DNA of 47,945 nucleotides from an uncultured Victivallales bacterium (GTDB lineage: Bacteria; Verrucomicrobiota; Lentisphaeria; Oligosphaerales; JAFGRS01). Location: the NCBI GenBank assembly GCA_903837355.1, contig CAILUI010000011.1, positions 1 to 47,945 on the forward strand. Reading direction: 5' to 3'. Shown here one piece after another: positions 23,847 through 33,142 of the stretch. The translations under genes and the position numbers were made by a program. A model generated the notes under the pieces. That model ran no database searches. It saw only the letters and a list, made by a program, of their open reading frames with translations, and was not told the origin of the DNA. Position 1 is the first letter of the stretch. The number at the start of each line of letters is the position of its first letter.

Positions 23847-25946
23847 ATGATCGTCTCGTGGCGCGAGATCAGGCAACGCCGAGCGTTGCGTCGCCTACTC
23901 GATCCAGCTCACCTTGTGAAACTGCTTGAGGTCCCCTGCGCTGATGAGGCCTTGCTTGCCCAAGTCGGAGCCGAACTGGTTGTCCGCGCCTGGTTGCTGT
24001 CAGGCAGCGCGGCGGGGCTATCTGCCGAGGCCAAGGAACACCTGGAGCGTGGCCTGCACGCTCTGGGCTTGGGAGTCGAAGAACTCACCACGGCCACGGC
24101 ATGGTGTGCCGGGCAGTCTAGACAACGAACATTCACATTGCCCGCACGCCTGCTCCACTCGTCCATCCCGTTGTGGGAGTCTGTTGCCTTTGACGTGGAG
24201 AACTGGCGGACAGCCCACGGTTTCGTCGTGTTCGTACCGAAGGGGGGTGCGGTCGAATGCGGTTACGCCCGCGACGGCGTGGCATTGCCGTTCATCCTAG
24301 ACGATACGGCGACGGCCCGTACCGCGCTGCTGCGCTCCGCCGATGACCAACTCGTCGGCGATGAGTTGATGAGCCGGGCGATCAGTGTAGCCCATGTACT
24401 GGCACGGAGCGCCGGATGGCTACGCTCGGACCAGAGCCCAGCCGCCAGACTTCTGACCGTGCGCGGCGCTGGCCCCCTGCCGATCGAGGGAGAAAGCCTT
24501 GGATTGCCTGTGTTGCTCGCATTGGCGCTACGTGCGGGAAACCGTTCGCCAGGAGCGCCTCTTGGGGTGGGGGCATCGGGTGTCATTGCCGACAATGGAT
24601 GCATCGTCCCTGGCGCGCATGGCAGAAACGAGCTTCTCGTGAAGGAGCGCTTCCTCTGCATGATGGGTGTCAGGCATCGGTTCCTGCCCTGCGGCCCCAA
24701 CTACGCTCACGCTGACACGATCCGCCTTGGGCCAATGGATGTCGTGAGTGCGGTGCGGGCTGCGTTGGATGCCATCGCCCCGAGTACCACCGCGGGTCCG
24801 GGCGACGGCAGCTTCAGCCTGCAGCAGATGGAAGACTGCCTGGCGGGGCTTGAGCGCGGCATGCGGTACGGAAGCGCGACTGCCGCCCAAGCTGAAGCCC
24901 AATGCGAGGAGATCATCGCGCAGGTCGCCCGTTCGGCTTCTGTCCGGGCAACGGATCTTCGTATTCGCGCGACAGCCAACCTTGCCTCGGCGGAGTGCCA
25001 CCTTGGGCATCCCGAGCGATCGGCAGAGCTGTGCCAGCAGCTTATCCAGGAGCCAGCGTGCGGCCCACGTCTCAAAGCACAGGTCCTCGTCCGGCAAGTC
25101 GTCAACTTGACCGACATGTGCCGTTACGAGGACGCAGCACGAACGGCTCATGAAGCAGCGTCTCTCGCTGGCAGGCTTGATCCCGCCACTGAGCGCCTGG
25201 ATATGGAACTCCAGGTCACCGGCTCCTTGGGCCAGGTGCTTGGCTTCTGGGCGCTGATCGATCCTGGCAAGGCAGATGAAGCCTTCCGGCAACTGGAGAG
25301 AAGCTGTTACCTCGCGCGGCAGCTCGACGGAGACTGTCCCACCGAAACCCTCGACCTGCCGCGGAACCTGTGCTACTGGTATCTCGCCCATGCCCTTCTC
25401 AGGCCGACCGAAGCGGAGACGGTTTATCGTGAGGTCCACGACCTGTGCCTGGATGATCCCAAGACGTGCGAGTACCTATTGCGGACACGATGGCTTTCCG
25501 CCTACCGGATGCACCTGTTGGGGCTGCCCCTGCCGCCGGACCTCGTCGCTCTTGACATGGACCTACCGTCGCCGACAGCCGAAGGCGGTTGGCTGAACCA
25601 GACCGCGGCTAAGTACCGGGGCACACTGTGTGCCGCTGCGGGCGACAATGACGGAGCTATCCGCGACTTTGAGGTCGCCGCCAAGCTGATCGAGCATGGT
25701 GATCGTGCTCCCCTCCTGGAGTTCATTGGGGCCACTGCCTGTCTCCAGGCGGGCGAGAGCCTGCTTGCTGCCGCACCTCACATCGCCGGCCCTCACCTCA
25801 TCCGGGCTGCTGCGGTCTTCGAGAAGCGCCGAAACTGGTTTGCCGGAGTGATTAAGGGGGAAAAGTGGGCGGGACGCGCCCAAGCGCTCCTCACATCTCA
25901 AGTCTCAACGAAGCAGGCGCATCCTCAGTTGTGCTATCTGTACTGA
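23847..25946 (+). CDS. Lon-like (S16) protease-type domain fused to helical repeats
   Basis: In the 699-residue product, residues about 190-290 resemble the Lon proteolytic fold. GESLGLPVLLALAL places a Ser at 217 in a G-E-S-x-G setting like Lon's GPSAG. After ASGVIADNGCIVPGAHGRNELL there is a Lys at 266, 49 residues later; the Lon Ser-Lys pair is separated by 43. There is no AAA module in the same chain. From about residue 330 onward the protein is helical, with TPR-like pairs (AQCEEIIAQVARSA, ECHLGHPERSAELCQQLI, GDNDGAIRDFEVAAKLI). A self-contained peptidase or a catalytically modified binding fold are both possible. The ATG follows GGAGGGG closely, and the next gene starts 16 bases after the stop. 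Confidence 0.75.
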   Translation: MIVSWREIRQRRALRRLLDPAHLVKLLEVPCADEALLAQVGAELVVRAWLLSGSAAGLSAEAKEHLERGLHALGLGVEELTTATAWCAGQSRQRTFTLPARLLHSSIPLWESVAFDVENWRTAHGFVVFVPKGGAVECGYARDGVALPFILDDTATARTALLRSADDQLVGDELMSRAISVAHVLARSAGWLRSDQSPAARLLTVRGAGPLPIEGESLGLPVLLALALRAGNRSPGAPLGVGASGVIADNGCIVPGAHGRNELLVKERFLCMMGVRHRFLPCGPNYAHADTIRLGPMDVVSAVRAALDAIAPSTTAGPGDGSFSLQQMEDCLAGLERGMRYGSATAAQAEAQCEEIIAQVARSASVRATDLRIRATANLASAECHLGHPERSAELCQQLIQEPACGPRLKAQVLVRQVVNLTDMCRYEDAARTAHEAASLAGRLDPATERLDMELQVTGSLGQVLGFWALIDPGKADEAFRQLERSCYLARQLDGDCPTETLDLPRNLCYWYLAHALLRPTEAETVYREVHDLCLDDPKTCEYLLRTRWLSAYRMHLLGLPLPPDLVALDMDLPSPTAEGGWLNQTAAKYRGTLCAAAGDNDGAIRDFEVAAKLIEHGDRAPLLEFIGATACLQAGESLLAAAPHIAGPHLIRAAAVFEKRRNWFAGVIKGEKWAGRAQALLTSQVSTKQAHPQLCYLY

Positions 25947-25962
25947 GCGGAAGGCGGACAAG

Positions 25963-28101
25963 TTGAAGTACTACGTCTACATCGATGAAAGCGGCCGGTT
26001 TGACGAGGCCATCAGGACCGCGGGCGCAGGCCAGGAGGAGCGCCCTTCTGTCGTCGGGGGTGTTTGCTGCCGTCTGTCGACAGAGGAATGGGAGTCGGTT
26101 CACCGGGGAACTCTCGAACAGTTTAGCGCGGCTTCCCCGATCAAGTTCGCCTACCCGAAACACTTCCACTGCGCCCCTCTGTTGGGAAATAGAATCCCGA
26201 CGGACGGGCTGGTCCGGCAACAGGATCGCGTGGCCTTGGCAAGGGCAGTATGGGATGCGGTTGCCCACGAAGCCACCTTCCTGTTCGGGTCGCGCAACCC
26301 GACGGGGCGGTTCGAGTTCTCCCCGCAGGCGACTTACGTCCTCAATCTGGTGACGGCGCTGCGAGGCTGCATGGAGCGGCTGAGCGGGACGGAGGGGGGC
26401 GTAGAGCAGTGCGATATCCTGGTCGCGCAGCGGACGATCACCGAGACCGCCGACTACGACCAAGGCGAGTACATGGCCGCGCTCTTTCGGTTCATCAAGG
26501 AGCAGTTGCAGGCTGGCGACTCTCCTGGAGTGTCTCTCGCGGGACGCCTCATCTCCAGCGACGCTCTTCGTATGCGTTCCGGAGTGGGCGAGAGAAGTGC
26601 GGGACTCATTGCCGCTGATTTCGCCTGCGCCGCGATTCGGTATGGGACGAAGCTGGCGGCCAAGCCCATTGTCCTACAGCCGGAACCCAATCTCGGCGGG
26701 GACTACCGCAAGTTCTATGAGAAGGAGGTCTTGCGCCTCACCAAAGCCCAGCAGTACGCGTCAGCGGCTGAGTTCCTGCGGCGCTACTTCCCGCATCCGG
26801 GTGGGGCGCCGGATCTTGGTCCTCTTCTGCATGCACTGCGTCGCGAGGACGATCACGACATCCTGCACCGGGAACTGAACGCGCTCTTGGCGGGAGCCCA
26901 GTGTCTTGTTGAGAAGCGAACGCTGCAGGCAGATGCCCTGAAGGCCGCGACGTACCTACTGGAAGCGCTCGACCAGATCGCCTCTTCGGTCCTTGAAGGG
27001 AAAAGCGGACCTGAGGTGGTCCGGCAGTGGGCCGACTTGGACGTACATGCGTTGGTTCTACTCGGCTCCTGCTACTGCCATACGGGGGCCGTGGGGCCTC
27101 AGCGGGTCGTGGAGGATAAGCTGGATTGCCTCCTGAAGACGTACAAGCCGAAGATGTCGTTGAGCTATCTACAGCGTGGAGAGTTGGTTCTTGAGGCGAG
27201 AACACGGAACCTCAACCTGCTTTTCAACGACTACCGTTTTGCCGAAGCTATGGATATGATCGAGGCGGACGCGGCGAAGAGGGAGGGCGCTGTGCCGAAA
27301 GGTGAGACGGACGAGTTGCTAGGCAAGATGCAGGGCTCCCTTGGCCAGGCGTGCGCATTCCAGGCGCGCCAGGACCCGTCCTGGTCGGAGATGGCGCGCG
27401 ACTACTTCCGCCGGAGCCTTCGCCATTTCCAGCCAGGTACTGTGTTCCATGCAATGTCCGTCAACTTCCTTGCCTCTCTGGCCTGGCAGGAGAACAACCT
27501 GCCGCTGGCGATCGAGGAGATGAACGGCCATGCCGGGGCCATTTGCATCTCTGGGCCAGAGGAGCTTGCCGTCAGGCTCTTCGACGTGGTTTCGGTTGAG
27601 GGAATCTCGCCCTTCAACGTCGTGAATTACCTCCGCATCGCGTCTGCGGCCTCCGACGCTGGCCAAACTCCTTCCGCCGAGGTACTCACGGAACTCAGCC
27701 GGTACTGGGAGCCAAGGCTAATCAGCGACCACCCCCATGAGCAACTGGCGAAGTGGATGGGGTACCTTCTGTCCAGACAAGGCGCATGTGACCAGGCTGA
27801 ACGAGTGTACTCCCGCGCCATCACGATCTGCGCGTCGCTCTCATTCGCGGTGGAGACCATCTGCCTCTCGATCACTGGATTGCAGGCCCTCAGCAGGTTC
27901 GCCCAAGGCAACACCGCAGGCTATGCAGACGGCCTCAGCCGTATTCGCCAGATGGGTGTAGCGCTTGAGGGTAGATCCGCGCCGTTCGCCGAGTACCTCG
28001 CCCACTTCGGGGGTACAGAGGGTCTTGCTGCTATGGTGAAGAAGCACGACGAGCAGGGAGCCAGCGAAGTGGCTCGTTGCCTGCCTTTCAACTACTCGTG
28101 A
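25963..28101 (+). CDS. DUF3800-like (predicted RNase H-fold) domain fused to helical repeats
   Basis: The 712-residue product opens with KYYVYIDESGRF, the hallmark start of DUF3800 proteins (YIDESG with D8 and E9), which are predicted RNase H-fold nucleases. Later parts of the domain fit (VVGGVCCRLS, FAYPKHFHC, QCDILVAQRT, GLIAADFACAAIRYG). From about residue 270 the chain is TPR-like helical repeats (LHRELNALLAGAQCLVEKR, LGQACAFQARQDPSWSEMARDYFRRSL, LLSRQGACDQAERVYSRAITIC), the same layout as the Lon-like neighbour. The start is a TTG preceded by an AGGCGG-type site. An intergenic gap of 164 bases follows, the largest in the cluster. Confidence 0.8.
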   Translation: MKYYVYIDESGRFDEAIRTAGAGQEERPSVVGGVCCRLSTEEWESVHRGTLEQFSAASPIKFAYPKHFHCAPLLGNRIPTDGLVRQQDRVALARAVWDAVAHEATFLFGSRNPTGRFEFSPQATYVLNLVTALRGCMERLSGTEGGVEQCDILVAQRTITETADYDQGEYMAALFRFIKEQLQAGDSPGVSLAGRLISSDALRMRSGVGERSAGLIAADFACAAIRYGTKLAAKPIVLQPEPNLGGDYRKFYEKEVLRLTKAQQYASAAEFLRRYFPHPGGAPDLGPLLHALRREDDHDILHRELNALLAGAQCLVEKRTLQADALKAATYLLEALDQIASSVLEGKSGPEVVRQWADLDVHALVLLGSCYCHTGAVGPQRVVEDKLDCLLKTYKPKMSLSYLQRGELVLEARTRNLNLLFNDYRFAEAMDMIEADAAKREGAVPKGETDELLGKMQGSLGQACAFQARQDPSWSEMARDYFRRSLRHFQPGTVFHAMSVNFLASLAWQENNLPLAIEEMNGHAGAICISGPEELAVRLFDVVSVEGISPFNVVNYLRIASAASDAGQTPSAEVLTELSRYWEPRLISDHPHEQLAKWMGYLLSRQGACDQAERVYSRAITICASLSFAVETICLSITGLQALSRFAQGNTAGYADGLSRIRQMGVALEGRSAPFAEYLAHFGGTEGLAAMVKKHDEQGASEVARCLPFNYS

Positions 28102-28265
28102 CATGCGAGTCGATGCACGCAGATGCGGGTGCGATATGGAAGATGGAATAGCCATGGCGCGCTAGAGATGGACGAAGGTCCCGTGGCCGGAACCCGGACT
28201 CGGACAAAGACGCCACCAGTGCTGCAAGGGTTCGACGAATTGGCGAGTCGGTCAAGGCGGGAAGA

Positions 28266-28811
28266 ATGGGTGTGAAAGAGGAAACCAAACAAAGGGGTGG
28301 CCGCTTTCGCGCCGAGGTCCTGAAGGCGATACGTGCCAAGGCGCCAGGCGCAGCGACTTTCGAGAGTCTGCTAATCCCCTCCGGCGTCCAGGACGAGGAG
28401 ACGCGGCTCGAGTTGGTGGTCGCGGTACCTCCTGCGATCTACCTGCTTGGAGTCAAGAACTGGCATGGCGTCATGGGAGTGCAGGAATCCGGGCTGCTCC
28501 GTCTTGTTGACGAGCATGGTACCCATCGCGTTACGCCGGATCCCAGGATCCCCATGCGGCGTTCGCTTGCCCCTCTGATTGCCCACCGTGATCGCATGGC
28601 TCACGGGCAAGTTCCAGACTCTACCTCAAGGACTCCTCTCGATCAGTATATCCCGGTCTCCGCCATCATCGTCCCGGACGACCTCGACATCATGCCCCAA
28701 GACCGTGACCCCGGGACGGTACCATTTCTCGGGTTGGTGGCTCTCCTAGACGGGATCAGAGACAGCGCGGCTTCATCGGCGGTGGCAGTCCAGCGAAAGG
28801 ATACCGCATAA
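28266..28811 (+). CDS. Small NERD-like protein lacking the usual catalytic Glu
   Basis: The 181-residue product resembles a NERD core: FESLLIPSGVQDEETRLELVVAVPPAIYLLGVKNWHG. In NERD proteins the equivalent stretch reads D-H-V-V...I-E-x-K-N, ending in G. Here Lys64, Asn65 and Gly68 are kept, but the Glu position is Gly62 and the Asp position appears to be Glu49. It may be an inactive, binding-only relative. The rest (LAPLIAHRDRMAHGQ, YIPVSAIIVPDD) matches the NERD C-terminal pattern in which strands alternate with charged helices. ATG 28266 follows GGGAAG. The TAA stop shares one base with the start of the large ATPase gene, implying coupled translation. Confidence 0.72.
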   Translation: MGVKEETKQRGGRFRAEVLKAIRAKAPGAATFESLLIPSGVQDEETRLELVVAVPPAIYLLGVKNWHGVMGVQESGLLRLVDEHGTHRVTPDPRIPMRRSLAPLIAHRDRMAHGQVPDSTSRTPLDQYIPVSAIIVPDDLDIMPQDRDPGTVPFLGLVALLDGIRDSAASSAVAVQRKDTA

Positions 28812-31800
28812 TGCAAACTACTAGAGCCATTGGCTGCCAGGAAGACAATGCGCCAACGTCGCAGGCGACGCCTGCCGTCGACAGTCCTTCCGAGCCCATC
28901 GGGACCTGCCGGGCGATGGAATGCCGAGTCTCGAGTATCGCCGACCTTATCGCCCAGGCGGATGTCCTGCACGAGATCCACCAGCGTTTTCTGAAGGACG
29001 CGGAGCAGTTGGCACATACTGACGAATTGGCTGCCTTCGGTGACACGGGCCACGCCTCGTCCGCCCTATCGGCGCTGGGCTCCGATAGGTCAGAGATACT
29101 CGACAAAAGTGGCGTGATTCTGCATCTGCTATCCGCGTCGTGCAAGGACGCCACCAGCCAAGGGTGTGAACTCCAACGGATCACCGGACAAATTCGGGAC
29201 CGGCCGCCGAGCACCATTCCTGAAGTCCTGGTTTGTGTGACCGCGATGCGCGAGAAGGCTGAAAGAGTTCAGTCTAGCGCCCAGTGCGCGATACGAGCCC
29301 TTGAGGACCTGAACAAGGAGGCAGAGGGACTCACGGGACTCCTCGGTCGCGCACCCATATGCACGATGCCATCGGGGGCACCGTGTCACGCCATCGAGGC
29401 CATGAATGAGCAAAAACGACTGGTGAATGGCCTCCGCCAAGAGCTATCCGCCGAAATCCTGAAGAGGCGGGAACTGCTCGGCGGCGAGTGCGACGAGTTG
29501 GGCAACCAGTATGGCCTGGGCTCTGGCAGCCGCCAGAAAGACCTGGCCGCCCTGTATGCAGACCTGAAATCACGTATTGCCGGTGCCAAGGACCTCGATG
29601 ATACCGGGGTATGCAATGCGCTCCTCCAAGAACTAAGGACACAGTGCAGTGCGTCCGAGCGGTGCGACCCGCGCAGATTGGCAAGCCAGCTGCAGAAGGA
29701 TCCGGAGGCGTTCCAGACTCTCCTGGATCTCTGCCGTGCTCTCCTTAACCAGGGGGTACCCGAGGTTGCCTACCTGCTCCTGCATGTGCGTCAGCACATG
29801 CACCCTCTTGAGGAGATAACCGCTGCTTCTGACCAGGCTCTGTCCCTCCTGATTGAGTCTGCGTGTGCGGCGGGGTCTCGTGACCTGCCACTCCCAACGG
29901 TCTGGCAGCAGCTCTGCCGAGATCCCTGGCTGCTCGGCATTCAGCACGGAGATGTCGACTCCGCCGACCTTCGCGAGCGCATCATCGCGGCCCTACTGAT
30001 TGCGGCCCTTGGCGGCCAGGCCGAACCTGCCGCAGCCATCCTGGTCAGAATTGGTTCCTGTGATCTTAGCCAGCCGCGATTCCCTCAACCGGTTGACGAA
30101 GTTCTGCAGGCACTTGTCGCCCGCCGAGGAATCCGAATCGCTGCCCTCGCAGACCTTACAGAGAACAAGAAGCAGGAGATTGGCATCCGGGAGAGCGTGG
30201 CTTCGGAGGGGGGGAGATTCCGGCATGTCCAGTGCCCGCAGGCTCGCCATTTCGCACATTTTGAGTCGGTTTCCGTCTTCCCGGCACTTGTCCGTTTCTG
30301 GGAGGAAGTCTACACGGACTTGCGCTCCCGTCGCTATGATGCGGCGCTGAGACGCGTCAGTGACATCGACGTTACCGAGTGGTACGCAGAACTCGTCCGC
30401 AATGCGGATGACCCCGTAGAGGAACACCCACGCTATTCAGCCAAGATTCGCGCGTTCGTGCAGTCATTTATGGCACGCGTCGAGACCCACGTGAGGAACT
30501 GCCAAAGTATCTGGGAGGGCGATGACCTGGTCATTGTGGAGGCCGACTTCCTTGAGGCGCTCAAACAGTGGGCAGGAGCCCAAGAACTCCGTACTGCGTT
30601 GATGGCCCTGGCGACCAAGCAACTCGGACAACAGACCACGGTCAATGCGCAGCCCAACTCCGTATGGCAGGCATTTGCGCTTTGCCCGTCAGTCATATCA
30701 CGGTGCCCTCGTTTCGTCACTTGGTTTTGCGCCCAACCCGAGCCAGAGGCTACCACGCAACTCGAAGATGTTCTTCTGATGGACCTCACGGAGGACCGGC
30801 CCATCACGGAGGTGGCGCGAATCCTCGATGAAGGGTCCGCATGGCGGTACCTCGCGATCCTGCCACCTGACACCGGACTCGCTCCGAACCCCAACTGGAA
30901 CAAACGCCTCCAACAGGAGATTGACGAACTAACATCTCGACGCGGCGACGTTCAGAAAATGCAGGATGCCGGTCTGCTTGGGGTGTTTGAGTCATGCATG
31001 GCTGAAGGTCGCCTCCCCGCCGCTCGCCAGCTCGAAATGCAGTGCATCCAACGAGGCGCCGAGGAGCGTGAGCAACAGAGGGAAGGCCTGTGGGCCTTTG
31101 TGGGGCAGACATTGTCAGCACTGGATGCAGTCAAAGACCGCGCCGCCTCAGCAAACATGCCAACTACGTGGATTGAAGCCGTGTGCACACTGGCTGCAAA
31201 GGCCGAGATGCAGCTGCGCCGCCTGAAGCGGTTGGAGGACTCGGACGAAACGCTTTCCGCTGATCTTCCCCGGCTCAGCAGTGCAGCGGCCGCGCTCAGT
31301 TTCGTTGTTGACCAGCAGACACATTCATTCGACGAAGCCGAACAGCTCCTGCACCCCCTGCTGGCACCCAATGCACTGCAACCTGCTCCCGCCGTCGACA
31401 AGTCACTCGCACTTAGCAGATGCCCGGACCTGCACGGGGCGTGGGCTGAGCTGGCACGCGATGACGCATCGGAAGATCAGGAGATGAGGAGAGTGTGGGC
31501 GCAGTTCGTCGGCGAATTTGCGAAGGCCTGTAACTTGTATCACGACGAACGTGATGAGAAGAAACGTTTCGCGATGGTTCCCTTGATCAAGTATCCCTTC
31601 ACCGTCTACCAGACTGCGTTCTACAAACCACAGAGCGAGTTCCTTAAGCGTCCGGTTCGCCTGTACCTATACCGCCAGCGCGACGTCGATCTCCAGGCTC
31701 TCCAGCGTTTGGAGGCTGAGCTTTCTGGAGATGGTGCCGCTGCCTGGCTGCACATTGTGTTCGCGCCGCAAGGCTACGACAGAATCCAACGCTTCTTCAA

Positions 31801-33142
31801 GTATGACACAGGGTTCAAGGACTTCCTTCTGCTTGACGAGGAGTTCCTCTTCCATGTCAGCCTTGCAGAGAAACACGAAGTTCCCGTACGCCAGGCGCTG
31901 CATGCGTCCGTGGTCGACCTCGCAAACTCGAGCCCTTTCGTGGCTCAAGGATACTGTCACCAGACCAACAACATCTATGTTGGCCGCAAGGACGTCCTCC
32001 AGAAACTTCTCATCACGCCGCAATCCATGATCTGGGGCGGACGACGTATCGGCAAGACCTCGGTTCTGCATGCTCTCGGGAACTCACTGCGCAACCGTGG
32101 CTACCGGGTGGCATACGTATATGCGGATATCCCAGATGATGGGGACCCTGACCTGGCCGTAGCACGGAAAGTCGCAGCCACCCTAGAGCTTTCCCCTGTT
32201 GAGAATCATGCTGACTTGGAGCGACAACTCTCGTCATTGCGTGTCAAAGGGAACCGCGTTGCCCTTCTGATCGATGAAGTAGATGAGTATATAAAGAAGA
32301 GTCGCGAACTACACGGTGATAAGTTCCCTCTTGCGACAACGCTACGACAAGTCGTGATGGAGGATCCCGCGAAGGAAACCATTCTTGTGTTCTCCGGGTA
32401 CCACCAGCTGTATTACGAGGCCAGGCTGGACAGTGGAAAACAGCGTCAATCCCACCCATTCGTTAATATTGCACAAGCGATTCCCATACGTGACTTGAAT
32501 TACGACGACGTCAAAGAACTCGTGAAGACTGGATTTGAGGAAATGCTCGATATTGAGGTACGTCCAGAAGTGGCACCTCTGATCCTCAGGCGGGCATCCG
32601 GCCATCCTGCATTTGTCCAACAGTTCTGCAGGTGCTTGCTCGAACGAGTCTCGAAAAGGCGATCCCCGCGGAAGAGAATCACAGTCACTGCGGAGGATGT
32701 TGAAGCTGTCTACGCCGCTAACACCGCTAGTGAAGACGGCGAGCCGCCTTTCATCTTCTACGTCAATGAGACGCTGGGCTACAACCTTTCACATCTCGGT
32801 CGCGCAACGATGCTGGCCATTTGTTACCTTTACAGTGGCCCGAGGGAAACGCAGAACGAGGGTAACTTCCTATCCGTCCCTAGGCTGCAAGAGGAACTGA
32901 ATACCTGGTGCGAGCTTGCCGGCGTGGCTGCGCCGGAATCGGCGCATATCGCTCAGACAGTTGAGCTCCTTGAAATGACGAACATGTTGACCCGGCAGGG
33001 GGAAGATCAGGGCTGTTTCCGCCTGACGTACCCAACATATAGCGATATCCTTAGGCGCCTTGACAAACTCGGCAAGACCGCCATCGAGCACTCGTTGCAG
33101 AAGTACGACTCGAAAGAACGTCAACGGGGGGTATTGCTGTGA
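28811..33142 (+). CDS. 1443-residue helical protein with C-terminal AAA/STAND-type ATPase
   Basis: About 1050 residues of mostly helical sequence precede a nucleotide-binding module. The module starts at NNIYVGRKDVLQKLL, then has Walker A GGRRIGKTS (K1082) and Walker B VALLIDEVDEY (D1155, E1156). ILVFSGYHQLYYEA looks like sensor 1 and RRASGHPAFVQQFCRCLLERV is a typical lid/GxP helix. A winged-helix-like end follows (YLYSGPRETQNEGNFLSVPRLQEEL...MLTRQGEDQGCFRLTYPTYSDILRRL). This arrangement is that of archaeal-type/STAND ATPases used as signal sensors or switches in conflict systems. The N-terminal part has coiled-coil-like stretches (LRQELSAEILKRRELLGGECDEL) but no domain I recognise. It is joined to its neighbours by 1-base and 4-base overlaps. 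Confidence 0.85.
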   Translation: MQTTRAIGCQEDNAPTSQATPAVDSPSEPIGTCRAMECRVSSIADLIAQADVLHEIHQRFLKDAEQLAHTDELAAFGDTGHASSALSALGSDRSEILDKSGVILHLLSASCKDATSQGCELQRITGQIRDRPPSTIPEVLVCVTAMREKAERVQSSAQCAIRALEDLNKEAEGLTGLLGRAPICTMPSGAPCHAIEAMNEQKRLVNGLRQELSAEILKRRELLGGECDELGNQYGLGSGSRQKDLAALYADLKSRIAGAKDLDDTGVCNALLQELRTQCSASERCDPRRLASQLQKDPEAFQTLLDLCRALLNQGVPEVAYLLLHVRQHMHPLEEITAASDQALSLLIESACAAGSRDLPLPTVWQQLCRDPWLLGIQHGDVDSADLRERIIAALLIAALGGQAEPAAAILVRIGSCDLSQPRFPQPVDEVLQALVARRGIRIAALADLTENKKQEIGIRESVASEGGRFRHVQCPQARHFAHFESVSVFPALVRFWEEVYTDLRSRRYDAALRRVSDIDVTEWYAELVRNADDPVEEHPRYSAKIRAFVQSFMARVETHVRNCQSIWEGDDLVIVEADFLEALKQWAGAQELRTALMALATKQLGQQTTVNAQPNSVWQAFALCPSVISRCPRFVTWFCAQPEPEATTQLEDVLLMDLTEDRPITEVARILDEGSAWRYLAILPPDTGLAPNPNWNKRLQQEIDELTSRRGDVQKMQDAGLLGVFESCMAEGRLPAARQLEMQCIQRGAEEREQQREGLWAFVGQTLSALDAVKDRAASANMPTTWIEAVCTLAAKAEMQLRRLKRLEDSDETLSADLPRLSSAAAALSFVVDQQTHSFDEAEQLLHPLLAPNALQPAPAVDKSLALSRCPDLHGAWAELARDDASEDQEMRRVWAQFVGEFAKACNLYHDERDEKKRFAMVPLIKYPFTVYQTAFYKPQSEFLKRPVRLYLYRQRDVDLQALQRLEAELSGDGAAAWLHIVFAPQGYDRIQRFFKYDTGFKDFLLLDEEFLFHVSLAEKHEVPVRQALHASVVDLANSSPFVAQGYCHQTNNIYVGRKDVLQKLLITPQSMIWGGRRIGKTSVLHALGNSLRNRGYRVAYVYADIPDDGDPDLAVARKVAATLELSPVENHADLERQLSSLRVKGNRVALLIDEVDEYIKKSRELHGDKFPLATTLRQVVMEDPAKETILVFSGYHQLYYEARLDSGKQRQSHPFVNIAQAIPIRDLNYDDVKELVKTGFEEMLDIEVRPEVAPLILRRASGHPAFVQQFCRCLLERVSKRRSPRKRITVTAEDVEAVYAANTASEDGEPPFIFYVNETLGYNLSHLGRATMLAICYLYSGPRETQNEGNFLSVPRLQEELNTWCELAGVAAPESAHIAQTVELLEMTNMLTRQGEDQGCFRLTYPTYSDILRRLDKLGKTAIEHSLQKYDSKERQRGVLL

